Shown piece after piece: positions 28,381 through 38,020 of a stretch of DNA of 64,000 bases. Under the pieces are notes generated by a model. It made no database searches. It saw nothing but the letters and a program-made list of their open reading frames with translations, and was not told the DNA's origin. This DNA is from Pseudomonas lalkuanensis (GTDB taxonomy: Bacteria; Pseudomonadota; Gammaproteobacteria; Pseudomonadales; Pseudomonadaceae): NCBI RefSeq assembly GCF_008807375.1, contig NZ_CP043311.1, positions 5,064,001 through 5,128,000 on the forward strand. The letters are read 5' to 3'. Position numbers and translations under genes: made by a program. Numbering within the stretch: the stretch's first letter is position 1; each line of letters begins with the position of its first letter.

Positions 28381-29234
28381 TCACCGTCAAGACCGTCCGC
28401 GAACTGCGTGCCGCCGTCGCCCGTGCGCGCAGCGAAGGCAAGCGCATCGGCTTCGTGCCCACCATGGGCAACCTCCACTGCGGACACGTCGCCCTGGTGG
28501 AGAAGGCCAGCCAGCGCGCCGATTTCGTGGTTGCCAGCATCTTCGTCAACCCACTGCAGTTCGGGCCGAGCGAAGACCTGGCCAAGTACCCACGCACCCT
28601 GGTGGCCGACCAGGAGAAGCTGGTGGCCGCAGGCTGCCACCTCCTGTTTCACCCGGACGTGGAAGAAATGTACCCGGACGGCATGAACGGGCAGACCCGC
28701 GTCAACGTCCCGGTGGTTTCCGAAGGCCTCTGCGGCGGTAGCCGCCCGGGCCATTTCGAAGGCGTGGCGACTGTGGTCAGCAAGCTGTTCAACATGGTCC
28801 AGCCCGACCTCGCTGTCTTCGGCGAGAAGGATTTCCAGCAATTGGCGGTAATTCGCAAGCTGGTGCGCGATCTGAACATGCCGATCCAGATCATGGGCGA
28901 GCCCACGGTTCGCGCCGAAGATGGCCTGGCCCTGTCGTCGCGCAATGGTTACCTGGACGACGCCCAGCGCGCCGCCGCACCCGCTCTGTACCGTACCCTG
29001 CAGCAGATGGCCTCTGCCATCCGTGCAGGCCGTCGTGACTTCACCACGCTGGAACAGGAAGGCCAGGCCGAACTTGCCAAGGCCGGTTTCCGCCCCGACT
29101 ACCTGGAAGTCCGCGAAGCGCTGAACCTGCGCCCCGCAGGCGACAAGGACCAGCAGTTGGTGATCCTGGGTGCCGCCTTCATGGGCAACACCCGCCTGAT
29201 CGACAACCTTGCCTTCAACCTCGACGCACACTGA
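28377..29234 (+). CDS. panC: Pantothenate synthetase
   Basis: PanC joins pantoate and beta-alanine using ATP through a pantoyl-adenylate. The 285-residue enzyme has [11 protein letters not shown] (HxGH-type adenylation motif, about 26-36), [25 protein letters not shown] and the KMSKS-like region [10 protein letters not shown]. The ATG overlaps the panB stop as ATGA, so panBC are coupled. Confidence 0.97.
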   Translation: MITVKTVRELRAAVARARSEGKRIGFVPTMGNLHCGHVALVEKASQRADFVVASIFVNPLQFGPSEDLAKYPRTLVADQEKLVAAGCHLLFHPDVEEMYPDGMNGQTRVNVPVVSEGLCGGSRPGHFEGVATVVSKLFNMVQPDLAVFGEKDFQQLAVIRKLVRDLNMPIQIMGEPTVRAEDGLALSSRNGYLDDAQRAAAPALYRTLQQMASAIRAGRRDFTTLEQEGQAELAKAGFRPDYLEVREALNLRPAGDKDQQLVILGAAFMGNTRLIDNLAFNLDAH

Positions 29235-29314
29235 CCGACGCCCGTCGCAGCCTTGAACCCCCTCTGGGGTTCGGGCAAACTCTGCCGCCGCCCGCACCCT
29301 GAGGAGGAAAAGCC

Positions 29315-29695
29315 ATGCACGCCATCATGCTCAAGGCCAAACTGCACCGTGCCGAAGTCACCCACGCCGTGCTCGACTACGAAGGCTCCTGCGCCATCGA
29401 TGGTGATTGGCTCGACCTCTCCGGTATCCGCGAGTACGAACAGATCCAGATCTACAACGTCGACAACGGCGAGCGTTTCACCACCTACGCCATCCGCGCC
29501 GAGAACGGCTCGCGGATGATCTCGGTGAACGGCGCCGCGGCGCACAAGGCCAAGGTAGGTGATCGCGTGATCATCTGCGCCTACGCTCACTACAGCGAAG
29601 CGGAACTGGCCAATTTCAAACCGCGTATGCTGTACATGGCTCCGGGCAACGAAATCAGCCACACCAGCAACGCGATTCCGGTACAGGTCGCCTGA
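29315..29695 (+). CDS. panD: Aspartate 1-decarboxylase proenzyme
   Basis: PanD makes beta-alanine from aspartate for PanC. The 126-residue proenzyme has the self-cleavage site Gly24-Ser25 in [14 protein letters not shown]; Ser25 becomes the catalytic pyruvoyl group. A strong GAGGAGG precedes the ATG. In the 80-base gap after panC a hairpin (GAACCCC / GGGGTTC, 29255-29272) without a T run may reduce expression relative to panBC. With panB and panC it completes the pantothenate branch. Confidence 0.97.
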   Translation: MHAIMLKAKLHRAEVTHAVLDYEGSCAIDGDWLDLSGIREYEQIQIYNVDNGERFTTYAIRAENGSRMISVNGAAAHKAKVGDRVIICAYAHYSEAELANFKPRMLYMAPGNEISHTSNAIPVQVA

Positions 29696-29717
29696 GACCG
29701 GAAAGCCGCATGACCCG

Positions 29718-29745
29718 AAGCCCGGACCTTTCCGGGCTTTTTCTT
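29718..29745 (+). terminator. Terminator of the panBCD operon
   Basis: AAGCCCGGA / TCCGGGCTT stem with a short loop and a T-rich tail, 22 bases after the panD stop and just before pgi. Confidence 0.82.
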
Positions 29746-29765
29746 AAGTCGCACACAGGTACGCC

Positions 29766-31430
29766 ATGGACCACCACCTGACGCCGCTCGATGTCACCCA
29801 ACTGCCCACCTGGAAGGGGCTCCGCCAGCATCGCCAGGACCTTGCCGGCTTCAGCCTGCGCCAGGCCTTCGCCGAGGACCCGGAGCGCTTCAAGCAGTTC
29901 AGCCTGAGCGCCTGCGGTCTGCTGCTGGACTTCTCGAAGAACCTGGTCCGCGCCGATACCCTGGAACTGCTGGTCAAGCTGGCGGAGGAAGCCCGGCTCG
30001 ACGACGCCATCAAGGCGATGTTCCGTGGCGACGTGATCAACGCCTCGGAGCGCCGTCCGGTGCTGCACACCGCGTTGCGCCGCCCCATCGGCGACAAGGT
30101 CCGGGTGGAAGGCACCGACGTGATGCCCGAAGTGCACCGCGTGCTGCACCAGATGACCGAGCTGGTGGGTTCCGTGCACAACGGCCTGTGGCGCGGCTAC
30201 ACGGAAAAGCCCATCACCGACGTGGTGAACATCGGCATCGGCGGCTCCTTCCTCGGCCCGCAGCTGGTGTCGGAAGCGCTGCTCCCCTTCGCCCAGAAAG
30301 GCGTGCGCTGCCATTACCTGGCGAACATCGACGGCAGCGAATTCCGCGAACTGGCCTGCCGCCTGAACGCCGAAACCACTCTGTTCATCGTCTCCAGCAA
30401 GTCCTTCGGCACCCTGGAAACCCTCAAGAACGCCCAGGCTGCCCGTGCCTGGTACCTGGCCCAGGGCGGCAGCGAGGAGGAGCTGTACCGGCACTTCATC
30501 GCCGTTTCCAGCAACAAGGAAGCGGCGGTGGCCTTCGGCATCCGCGAAGAGAACATCTTCCCCATGTGGGACTGGGTCGGCGGGCGTTATTCCCTGTGGT
30601 CCGCCATCGGCCTGCCGATCGCCATGTCCATCGGCATCTCCAACTTCAAGGAGCTGCTGTCCGGCGCCTACAGCATGGACCAGCATTTCCAGAGCACGCC
30701 GTTCGAGCGCAACATCCCGGTGATCCTCGGCCTGCTTGGCGTCTGGTACGGCGATTTCTGGGGCGCCCGCAGCCACGCGATCCTGCCCTACGACTACTAC
30801 CTGCGTAACTTCACCGATCACCTGCAGCAGCTGGACATGGAGTCCAATGGCAAGAGCGTGCGCCAGGACGGGACCCCGGTCACCGCCGGTACCGGCCCGG
30901 TGATCTGGGGTGGCGTCGGTTGCAACGGCCAACATGCCTACCACCAGTTGCTGCACCAGGGCACCCAACTGATCCCGGCGGACTTCATCGTCCCCGTGTC
31001 CAGCTACAACCCGGTGGCCGACCACCATCAGTGGCTGTTCGCCAACTGCCTGTCCCAGAGCCAGGCGCTGATGCTCGGCAAATCCCGCGAGGAGGCCGAG
31101 GCCGAACTGCGCGCCAAGGGCCTGCCGGAAGAAGAAGTGCAGCGTCTGGCGCCGCACAAGGTGGTGCCCGGCAACCGTCCGAGCAACACCCTGGTGATGG
31201 AACGCATCAGCCCGCGCCGCCTGGGCGCACTGATCGCCATGTACGAGCACAAGGTCTACGTGCAGAGCGTGCTCTGGGGCATCAACGCCTTCGACCAGTG
31301 GGGCGTGGAACTGGGCAAGGAGCTGGGCAAGACCGTCTATTCACGCCTGACCGGCCAGGACGAAGCCCAGGCCGAGGATGGTTCGACCCAGGGCCTGATC
31401 GACTTCTTCCGCGCACGTCACCGCGGCTGA
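29766..31430 (+). CDS. pgi: Glucose-6-phosphate isomerase
   Basis: Pgi interconverts glucose 6-phosphate and fructose 6-phosphate; in pseudomonads it serves mainly the gluconeogenic and cyclic Entner-Doudoroff direction. The 554-residue protein has the family signatures [28 protein letters not shown], the catalytic Glu in [18 protein letters not shown] and the late lysine in [21 protein letters not shown] sequence ([17 protein letters not shown]). Normal full length. A REP-type inverted repeat follows its stop. Confidence 0.97.
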   Translation: MDHHLTPLDVTQLPTWKGLRQHRQDLAGFSLRQAFAEDPERFKQFSLSACGLLLDFSKNLVRADTLELLVKLAEEARLDDAIKAMFRGDVINASERRPVLHTALRRPIGDKVRVEGTDVMPEVHRVLHQMTELVGSVHNGLWRGYTEKPITDVVNIGIGGSFLGPQLVSEALLPFAQKGVRCHYLANIDGSEFRELACRLNAETTLFIVSSKSFGTLETLKNAQAARAWYLAQGGSEEELYRHFIAVSSNKEAAVAFGIREENIFPMWDWVGGRYSLWSAIGLPIAMSIGISNFKELLSGAYSMDQHFQSTPFERNIPVILGLLGVWYGDFWGARSHAILPYDYYLRNFTDHLQQLDMESNGKSVRQDGTPVTAGTGPVIWGGVGCNGQHAYHQLLHQGTQLIPADFIVPVSSYNPVADHHQWLFANCLSQSQALMLGKSREEAEAELRAKGLPEEEVQRLAPHKVVPGNRPSNTLVMERISPRRLGALIAMYEHKVYVQSVLWGINAFDQWGVELGKELGKTVYSRLTGQDEAQAEDGSTQGLIDFFRARHRG

Positions 31431-31436
31431 TCCGTA

Positions 31437-31496
31437 TCGCGAATGAATTCGCTCCTGCAGGCTGAATTGCACTTGTGGGAGCGAATTAATTCGCGA
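31437..31496. repeat. REP-type inverted pair between pgi and the GlxA-type gene
   Basis: TCGCGAATGAATTCGCTCC (31437-31455) and GGAGCGAATTAATTCGCGA (31478-31496) are inverted copies differing at one position. They match the common Pseudomonas REP style with a CTGCAGG / TTGTGG inner part. They lie between two converging genes and could form a cruciform or act as a bidirectional 3' end. Confidence 0.8.
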
Positions 31497-31504
31497 ATCC
31501 CTTT

Positions 31505-32479
31505 CTACCGGCAGAACCGCTGCCGATACTCGCTCGGCGTTACCCCCAGCGCGTGAATGAACGCCCGGCGCAGGTTGTACTCGCTGCCGAACCCGCTCTT
31601 CTCCGCCGTACGCTTGAGCGACGGCGCGCCCTGCTCCAGCAATCGGCAAGCCTCTTCCAGTCGCAACTGGAACAGCAGTTTCGCCGGCGTCACCCCCAGT
31701 TCCGCCTGGCAATGCCGGTGAAGCGTCCGTGGCGATACCGCCACCTTCGCAGCCATCACCTCGATGTCCAATGCCTCGTGCAGTCGACCGCGCAACCACT
31801 GGACCAGCTTCTCCAGCACACCTCCCGGGGGTGCCTGCTGCGCCAGCAGTTCCGCACTGAACTGCCGCTGGCCACCGGGCCGGCGCAGGTACATCACCAG
31901 CCCCTTGGCCACTTGCAGCGATACCGCGCGGCCATGGTCCTCCTCCACCAGGCTCAGGCAGAGGTCCATGCCAGCCGTTACCCCGGCCGAGCTGTAGAAG
32001 CGCCCGTCGCGGACGAACAGCGCATCTTCCTGCACCAGCAACTTCGGAAACAGCCGCTTCAGCAACAGGGCGTACTTCCAATGGGTCACCACCGGGCGGC
32101 CATCGAGCAAGCCGGCCTGGGCCAGCAGAAAGGCCCCTGTGCACACCGAACCGCAACGTGTCGCCAGGGTTGCCGCGTCCTTGAGCCAGCGCGCCAGCGC
32201 GCCCTGCGCCATGGCCCGTTGCACGCCATAGCCACCCGCCACAAGCAAGGTGCACCCGGCCAGGCTGGCCGGTTCCGGCAGGGATTCGGTCATCAGCTCC
32301 AGTCCGGTGCTGGAGCGTACCAACCCACCGGTAACGGAGATGCCCTGCAAGGCGTAGGCAGGACCTGTCTCCGTCGGCAAGTGGCCGCTGACAGCGGCGA
32401 ACACTTCTGCCGGGCCGCTGGCATCCAGCAGTTGGAAATCGGGAAAGACCACTAGCAGCACGCGATGGGGTTGTGACAT
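31505..32479 (-). CDS. GlxA-type AraC-family transcriptional regulator
   Basis: The 324-residue regulator has an N-terminal DJ-1/PfpI (class I amidotransferase-like) ligand domain (about 5-190) with the elbow VCTGAFLLAQAGLLDGRPVVTHW, and a C-terminal AraC double helix-turn-helix (about 220-320) including VAVSPRTLHRHCQAELG and FGSEYNLRRAFIHALGVTPSEYR. Related regulators (ArgR, CdhR, GbdR, SouR) sense amino acid or betaine derivatives. The inducer here is unknown. It is divergent from a secreted protein with the same DJ-1 fold, which it may control. Confidence 0.88.
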   Translation of the reverse strand: MSQPHRVLLVVFPDFQLLDASGPAEVFAAVSGHLPTETGPAYALQGISVTGGLVRSSTGLELMTESLPEPASLAGCTLLVAGGYGVQRAMAQGALARWLKDAATLATRCGSVCTGAFLLAQAGLLDGRPVVTHWKYALLLKRLFPKLLVQEDALFVRDGRFYSSAGVTAGMDLCLSLVEEDHGRAVSLQVAKGLVMYLRRPGGQRQFSAELLAQQAPPGGVLEKLVQWLRGRLHEALDIEVMAAKVAVSPRTLHRHCQAELGVTPAKLLFQLRLEEACRLLEQGAPSLKRTAEKSGFGSEYNLRRAFIHALGVTPSEYRQRFCR

Positions 32480-32581
32480 CGGGGAATACTCGAAAGCTGG
32501 ATTGGCAGATATTCACTGATAGCTGTCATTCCTGACACTCGCCTGCGCGCCAGACTGGAATCCCCGCTCCGGAGAAAACCC

Positions 32582-33622
32582 ATGCGCACGCTTCTGCTGC
32601 TCCTGACGCTTTACCTTCCCCTGCTCGTCCAAGCGGGCGCACTTGAGTCCTACAAGCCACGATTCGGTCGCGAACAGCCGCTGGTGGCCGTGGTCGGCGA
32701 GAACCGCATGACCGAACTGGTGGATTACCTGGTGCCCTTCAGCCTGCTCAGCCGCGCCGGGGTCGCCGAAGTGGTCGCCCTGTCCACCCGTGAGGGCCCG
32801 CTGCAGATGATGCCGGCGCTGAGGGTCGAGGCGCAGGTGACCACCGCCGAGTTCGAGCAGCGTTATCCACAGGGCGCCGACTATCTGATCGTGCCCGCCG
32901 TGCACCACAGCGACGACCCGGTGCTCACCGCTTTCGTGGCCGGTCAGGCTGCACGGGAGGCAACCATCGTCGGCATCTGCGATGGCGTGCTGGTCCTGGG
33001 CCACGCCGGTTTGCTTCACGGCCGCCAGGCCACCGGCCACTGGTATTCGAAATCAAGGCGCGAGGCGGACTTTCCCGATACCCACTGGCAGGTCGATCGC
33101 CGCTACGTGGTGGACGGCAAGCTGGTGACCAGCTCGGGCGTCAGTGCCGCCCTGCCGGTATCCCTGGCGCTGGTGGAAGCCATCGCCGGACCGCTGAAAG
33201 CCGAAGCCCTGGGCCGGGAGATCGGGCTGACGGGCTGGTCTCCCGCGCACAACAGCCAGTCCTTCGCATTCGGTGCTGGCGGCTACCTGACCGCGGCGGC
33301 CAACCACCTCGCCTTCTGGCGCCACGAAACCCTCTCCCTGCCCCTGCAGCCGGGCCTGGACGAAGCGACCCTCGCCTTGCGTGTGGATGCCTGGGCCCGC
33401 AGCTTCCGCACCGAGGTGCTGGCCAGCGGCAATGGGCCGGTCCGCAGCCGCCACGGCCTGACGTTGCTGCCGGACGCCCCGGCCGAAGGAATGCCGCTGC
33501 TCCCGGACAAGGAGGCAGCCCCCGGAAAAGTGCTGGACGAAGCCTTGGCCGGGATCGCCGCACGCTATGGCGACGCCACTGCCGCCTTCGTCGCCGCCCA
33601 GCTCGAATATCCGCGCCACTGA
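32582..33622 (+). CDS. Secreted DJ-1/PfpI-fold protein
   Basis: The 346-residue product has a signal peptide (about 1-19, ending LLVQAGA), a DJ-1/PfpI domain (about 30-205) and a C-terminal region of about 140 residues that I do not recognise. The domain matches the sensor part of the neighbouring GlxA-type regulator (GHAGLLHGRQATGHW, and VDGKLVTSSGVSAALPVSLALVE). The nucleophile elbow reads GICDG, so Cys is kept but the usual following Ala/Thr-Gly is Asp-Gly. A periplasmic enzyme or ligand-binding protein is possible; no activity can be assigned. Confidence 0.8.
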   Translation: MRTLLLLLTLYLPLLVQAGALESYKPRFGREQPLVAVVGENRMTELVDYLVPFSLLSRAGVAEVVALSTREGPLQMMPALRVEAQVTTAEFEQRYPQGADYLIVPAVHHSDDPVLTAFVAGQAAREATIVGICDGVLVLGHAGLLHGRQATGHWYSKSRREADFPDTHWQVDRRYVVDGKLVTSSGVSAALPVSLALVEAIAGPLKAEALGREIGLTGWSPAHNSQSFAFGAGGYLTAAANHLAFWRHETLSLPLQPGLDEATLALRVDAWARSFRTEVLASGNGPVRSRHGLTLLPDAPAEGMPLLPDKEAAPGKVLDEALAGIAARYGDATAAFVAAQLEYPRH

Positions 33623-33712
33623 ACGATCCGGCGGGCCAGGGGCTCAAAACTCCATGGACAACCCTTGAACCCTGCGATGGCTTGGATGCACCCTTGTGGG
33701 TATCTCGGCTAC

Positions 33713-33725
33713 ACAACAACAAGGA
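33713..33725 (+). promoter_or_regulatory. CA motif (Hfq/Crc site) on the acs ribosome binding site
   Basis: ACAACAACAAGGA runs straight into the Shine-Dalgarno AAGGA, six bases before the acs ATG. AAYAAYAA sequences in this place are bound by Hfq with Crc to block translation during growth on preferred carbon sources. CrcZ, encoded in this window, would relieve it. Confidence 0.72.
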
Positions 33726-33731
33726 CCCGCC

Positions 33732-35669
33732 ATGTACGAGATCAGCCTTCACCCCGTGCCAGACGCCGTGCGCAAGCAGGCGCTCATTGATAACGATGCC
33801 TACCAGCGCCTGTACCAGCAGTCCGTCGAGCAGCCCGAGCTGTTCTGGAGCGAGCAGGCCACCAGTTTCCTCACCTGGTTCCAGCCCTGGGAGCAGCTGC
33901 ACCGCAGCGACCTCAAGAAGGGCGAAGCCGAGTGGTTCAAGGGCGGCAAGCTGAACGTCGCCTACAACTGCATCGACCGCCACCTGGAACAGCGCGGCGA
34001 GCAGGTCGCCATCATCTGGGAAGGCGACAATCCCAGTGAGTCCGCGCAAATCACCTACCGCAAGCTGCACAGCCATGTCACCCGCCTGGCCAACGTCCTA
34101 AAGAGCCGTGGGGTGAAAAAGGGCGACCGCGTGTGCATCTACATGCCGATGATTCCCGAAGCGGCCTACGCCATGCTCGCCTGTGCGCGCATCGGTGCCG
34201 TGCATTCGGTGGTGTTCGGCGGCTTCTCCCCGGACGCCCTGCGTGACCGCATCCTCGACGCCGACTGCCGTACCGTGATCACCGCCGATGAAGGCGTGCG
34301 CGGCGGCAAGTACGTTCCGCTGAAGCAGAACGTCGACAAGGCGCTGAAGGACTGCCCGAACGTCTCGTCGGTGCTGGTGGTGCAGCGCACCGAAGGCAAG
34401 ATCGACTGGCAGGAGGGGCGTGATCTCTGGTACCACGAGGCCCTGCACGGCGTCAGCGAGGACTGCCCGCCAGAATGGATGGACGCCGAGGACCCGCTGT
34501 TCATCCTCTACACCTCCGGCTCCACCGGCAAACCCAAGGGCGTACTGCACACCACCGGCGGTTACCTGCTGGGTGCGGCGATGACCCACAAGTACGTGTT
34601 CGACTACAAGGACGGCGAAATTTTCTGGTGCACCGCGGACGTGGGCTGGGTCACCGGCCACAGCTACATCGTCTACGGCCCGCTGGCCAACGCCGCCACT
34701 ACCCTGATGTTCGAAGGCGTGCCCAACTACCCGGATGCCTCGCGCTTCTGGCAGGTGATCGACAAGCACCAGGTGAACATCTTCTACACCGCCCCGACCG
34801 CCATCCGCGCCCTGATGCGTGAAGGCGAGGCACCGGTGAAGAGGACCTCCCGAAGCAGCCTGCGCCTGCTCGGCAGCGTCGGCGAACCGATCAACCCGGA
34901 AGCCTGGGAGTGGTACTACAACGTCGTGGGTGACTGCCGTTGCCCCATCGTCGACACCTGGTGGCAGACCGAAACCGGCAGCATCCTCATCACCCCGCTC
35001 CCAGGCGCGACCGCCCTCAAGCCCGGCTCGGCCACCCGCCCGTTCTTCGGCGTGCAGCCGGTACTGCTGGATGAAAAGGGCAAGGAAATCGAAGGCGCCG
35101 GCTCCGGCGTGCTGGCGATCAAGGCCAGTTGGCCGAGCCAGATCCGCAGCGTCTACGGCGACCACAAGCGGATGATCGATACCTACTTCTCCGCCTACCC
35201 CGGCTATTACTTCACCGGCGACGGCGCCCGCCGCGACGAAGATGGCTACTACTGGATCACTGGCCGCGTCGACGACGTGATCAACGTGTCCGGCCACCGC
35301 ATCGGTACCGCCGAGGTGGAAAGCGCCCTGGTGTTGCACGATGCCGTGGCCGAGGCCGCCGTGGTGGGCTATCCCCACGACCTCAAGGGCCAGGGCATCT
35401 ACGCCTTCGTCACGCCGATGAAGGGCCTGGAACCCACCGAGGAGCTGAAGAAGGAACTGCTGGCCCTGGTCAGCAAGGAAATCGGCAGCTTCGCCAAGCC
35501 GGAGCTGATCCAGTGGGCACCGGGCCTGCCCAAGACCCGTTCGGGCAAGATCATGCGCCGCATCCTGCGCAAGATCGCCTGCAACGAGCTGGAGAACCTG
35601 GGCGATACCTCCACCCTGGCCGACCCGTCCGTGGTGCAGAACCTGATCGACAAGCGCCTTAACCAGTAA
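33732..35669 (+). CDS. acs: Acetyl-CoA synthetase
   Basis: Acs activates acetate to acetyl-CoA through acetyl-AMP. The 645-residue enzyme has the P-loop-like [15 protein letters not shown] (about 258-272), [32 protein letters not shown] and the C-terminal [10 protein letters not shown], whose lysine is the usual Pat/CobB acetylation site. By order it corresponds to P. aeruginosa acsB (PA4733). ATG 33732 is set by AAGGA and the [10 protein letters not shown] start; the in-frame ATG at 33696 is less likely. Translation is probably under Hfq/Crc control. Confidence 0.96.
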   Translation: MYEISLHPVPDAVRKQALIDNDAYQRLYQQSVEQPELFWSEQATSFLTWFQPWEQLHRSDLKKGEAEWFKGGKLNVAYNCIDRHLEQRGEQVAIIWEGDNPSESAQITYRKLHSHVTRLANVLKSRGVKKGDRVCIYMPMIPEAAYAMLACARIGAVHSVVFGGFSPDALRDRILDADCRTVITADEGVRGGKYVPLKQNVDKALKDCPNVSSVLVVQRTEGKIDWQEGRDLWYHEALHGVSEDCPPEWMDAEDPLFILYTSGSTGKPKGVLHTTGGYLLGAAMTHKYVFDYKDGEIFWCTADVGWVTGHSYIVYGPLANAATTLMFEGVPNYPDASRFWQVIDKHQVNIFYTAPTAIRALMREGEAPVKRTSRSSLRLLGSVGEPINPEAWEWYYNVVGDCRCPIVDTWWQTETGSILITPLPGATALKPGSATRPFFGVQPVLLDEKGKEIEGAGSGVLAIKASWPSQIRSVYGDHKRMIDTYFSAYPGYYFTGDGARRDEDGYYWITGRVDDVINVSGHRIGTAEVESALVLHDAVAEAAVVGYPHDLKGQGIYAFVTPMKGLEPTEELKKELLALVSKEIGSFAKPELIQWAPGLPKTRSGKIMRRILRKIACNELENLGDTSTLADPSVVQNLIDKRLNQ

Positions 35670-35677
35670 CACCCGCC

Positions 35678-35716
35678 AAGGCGGCAGCCCTCCCCGGGGG
35701 CTGCCGCCTTTCCTTT
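35678..35716 (+). terminator. Terminator after acs
   Basis: AAGGCGGCAGCCC / GGGCTGCCGCCTT forms a 13-base-pair stem with a C/G-rich loop, then TCCTTT. It starts eight bases after the acs stop. Confidence 0.85.
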
Positions 35717-35731
35717 GGAATCGCCCTCCCC

Positions 35732-36607
35732 ATGGAATTCATCCGCCGCCGCATCGAAAGCCAGATCATCGGCCTGACGGGCCTCGCACTTGGCCAACTC
35801 GACTTCGAGAACCCCAAGGGCGACCCCGGCCTGTTCGGCCCGGACTCGGTGACCTGGAAGATCCACGGCGACTTCACCACGATGATGATCGGCGGCATCA
35901 GCGCCCTGCTCCTGCAGATGCTTCATCCCCTGGCACTCTCGGGCGTCTGGGACCACTCCAATTTCCGCGCGGACATGCTCGGCCGCCTGCGTCGCACCGG
36001 CCAGTTCATTTCCGGCACCACCTACGGCACCCGCAAGGATGCCGACTGGCTGATCGACAAGGTGCGCACTATCCACCTGCAGGTTGCCGGCACCGCCCCC
36101 GACGGGCGCCCATACGCTGCCAGCGACCCCGCATTGCTCACCTGGGTGCACGTGGCCGAGGTCAGCTGCTTCCTCAAATCCCACCTGCGCTATCTCAACC
36201 CGCACCTGAGCGGTGAAGACCAGGACCGCTACTACGCCGAGATCGCCCTGGTGGCCGAGCGGCTCGGCGCGAGCAATGTGCCGAAGTCCCGCCAGGAGGT
36301 GGCGGACTACCTGGAAGCCATGCGCCCGCAACTGTTCTGCGACGAGCGCAGCCTGGAAGTGGTGCGCATCCTCCTCGCCGCACCAGCGCCCAGCGCCGTG
36401 GCCAAACCCTTCGGCATCCTGATGATGCAGGCCGGCATCGACCTGATGCCGGAGTGGGCCAGCGCCATGCTCGGCCTCCACCAGCGCCCCTGGCAGCGCC
36501 GCGTGGTGCGGGATCTGGTCTGGCGCGTGGCGCCGCTGCTGCGCTGGGCGATGCGCAACGGTGCTGTCCATCGTGCACGCCGGCGCATGGGGTTACCCAC
36601 CCGATAA
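35732..36607 (+). CDS. Oxygenase MpaB family protein (DUF2236)
   Basis: A 291-residue DUF2236 protein with the family core WKIHGDFTTMMIGGISALLLQMLHPLALSGVWDHSNF (about 48-84) and FISGTTYGTRKDADWLIDKVR. The wider family includes latex-clearing (Lcp) and mycophenolic-acid MpaB oxygenases, where conserved His and Arg residues bind heme b; candidate residues here are His71 and His81. No membrane anchor or signal is evident. The substrate is unknown. It stands alone between the acs terminator and a thiolase gene. Confidence 0.85.
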   Translation: MEFIRRRIESQIIGLTGLALGQLDFENPKGDPGLFGPDSVTWKIHGDFTTMMIGGISALLLQMLHPLALSGVWDHSNFRADMLGRLRRTGQFISGTTYGTRKDADWLIDKVRTIHLQVAGTAPDGRPYAASDPALLTWVHVAEVSCFLKSHLRYLNPHLSGEDQDRYYAEIALVAERLGASNVPKSRQEVADYLEAMRPQLFCDERSLEVVRILLAAPAPSAVAKPFGILMMQAGIDLMPEWASAMLGLHQRPWQRRVVRDLVWRVAPLLRWAMRNGAVHRARRRMGLPTR

Positions 36608-36694
36608 GGCTGTGGTCGGACCGACATCACTGTGCGACCATCGCGAGCTGTTCGGTCACAGCCTGACCCAATTCACCGCCGAGAGGACTGATTC

Positions 36695-37873
36695 ATGCAC
36701 GAGGTCGTAATAGTCGCCGCCACCCGCACCGCCATCGGCAGCTTCCAGGGATCCCTTGCCGGTATTCCCGCGCCCGAGCTGGGTGCCGCGGTGATCCGCC
36801 AGCTGCTGGCCCAGACCGGTCTCGCGGGCGAGCAGATCGATGAAGTGATTCTCGGCCAGGTACTCACCGCGGGCAGCGGCCAGAACCCGGCACGCCAAGC
36901 CGCCATCCTCGCCGGCCTGCCTCACGCGGTTCCGGCCATGACCCTGAACAAGGTCTGCGGCTCTGGCCTCAAGGCCCTGCATCTCGCCGCCCAGGCCATC
37001 CGCTGTGGCGATGCCGATGTGATCATCGCCGGCGGCCAGGAGAACATGAGCCTGGCGCCCTACGTCATGCCCGGCGCACGCACCGGTCTGCGCATGGGCC
37101 ACGCGAAACTGGTGGACAGCATGATCCAGGACGGCCTGTGGGATGCCTTCAACGACTACCACATGGGCATCACCGCCGAGAATCTGGTGGAGAAGTACGG
37201 CCTGACCCGCGAACAGCAGGACGCCTTGGCCGCCGCTTCCCAGCAGAAAGCCGCCGCCGCCATCGAGGCCGGCCGCTTCCGGGATGAGATCACCCCCATC
37301 CTCATTCCGCAGAGGAAGGGCGACCCCATCGCCTTCGCCACTGATGAACAGCCCCGCGCCGGCACCACCGCCGAAGCCCTGGCCAAGCTGAAGCCCGCCT
37401 TCAAGAAAGACGGCAGCGTCACCGCAGGCAACGCATCCACGCTCAACGACGGTGCCGCCGCCGTGTTGCTGATGAGCGCGGAAAAAGCCAAGGCACTGGG
37501 CCTGCGGGTGCTTGCGCGCATCGCCGGCTATGCCAATGCCGGCGTCGATCCGGCGATCATGGGCATCGGCCCGGTCTCGGCCACCCGCCGTTGCCTGGAA
37601 AAAGCCGGCTGGAGCCTGGGCGATCTGGACCTGATCGAAGCCAACGAGGCTTTCGCCGCGCAGGCGCTGTCGGTGGGCCAGGAACTGGGCTGGGATGCCG
37701 CCAAGGTCAACGTCAACGGTGGCGCCATCGCCCTTGGCCACCCCATCGGGGCCTCCGGCTGCCGCGTGCTGGTGACCCTGCTGCACGAAATGATCAAGCG
37801 TGATGCCAAGAAGGGCCTGGCGACCCTGTGCATCGGTGGCGGCCAGGGTGTGGCGCTGGCCATCGAGCGCTAA
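36695..37873 (+). CDS. Acetyl-CoA C-acetyltransferase (thiolase)
   Basis: The 392-residue biosynthetic-type thiolase condenses two acetyl-CoA to acetoacetyl-CoA, or runs in reverse. Catalytic residues are visible: Cys88 in [11 protein letters not shown], His348 in [14 protein letters not shown] and Cys378 in CIGGGQG. Length and motifs fit the AtoB/PhbA group rather than FadA. The context (after acs) fits acetate or acetoacetate metabolism, but no partner CoA-transferase or reductase is adjacent, so the pathway is open. GAGAGGA precedes the ATG. Confidence 0.93.
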   Translation: MHEVVIVAATRTAIGSFQGSLAGIPAPELGAAVIRQLLAQTGLAGEQIDEVILGQVLTAGSGQNPARQAAILAGLPHAVPAMTLNKVCGSGLKALHLAAQAIRCGDADVIIAGGQENMSLAPYVMPGARTGLRMGHAKLVDSMIQDGLWDAFNDYHMGITAENLVEKYGLTREQQDALAAASQQKAAAAIEAGRFRDEITPILIPQRKGDPIAFATDEQPRAGTTAEALAKLKPAFKKDGSVTAGNASTLNDGAAAVLLMSAEKAKALGLRVLARIAGYANAGVDPAIMGIGPVSATRRCLEKAGWSLGDLDLIEANEAFAAQALSVGQELGWDAAKVNVNGGAIALGHPIGASGCRVLVTLLHEMIKRDAKKGLATLCIGGGQGVALAIER

Positions 37874-37882
37874 GCCGATTCT

Positions 37883-37970
37883 GTAGGTTGGGCTGAGCCC
37901 AGCGAAGCCCAACGCGATGATGCCGATTCAGGCCCTTTGTTGGGCTTCGCGGCACTCTGCGCCAACCTAC
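37883..37970. repeat. Dispersed inverted repeat of the GTAGGTTGGGC type
   Basis: GTAGGTTGGGCT...AGCGAAGCCCAAC (37883-37913) faces GTTGGGCTTCGC...GCCAACCTAC (37939-37970), a long imperfect inverted repeat. Sequences of the form GTAGGTTGGGCTGAG/CAGCGAAGCCCAAC are widely scattered in gammaproteobacterial intergenic regions. It begins nine bases after the thiolase stop and ends about 50 bases before the next gene. Confidence 0.75.
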
Positions 37971-38020
37971 GGCAAAGCCGCTTTGTTAAACTGCGCGCCC
38001 CTTTTTGTGAGACGCCGCGC

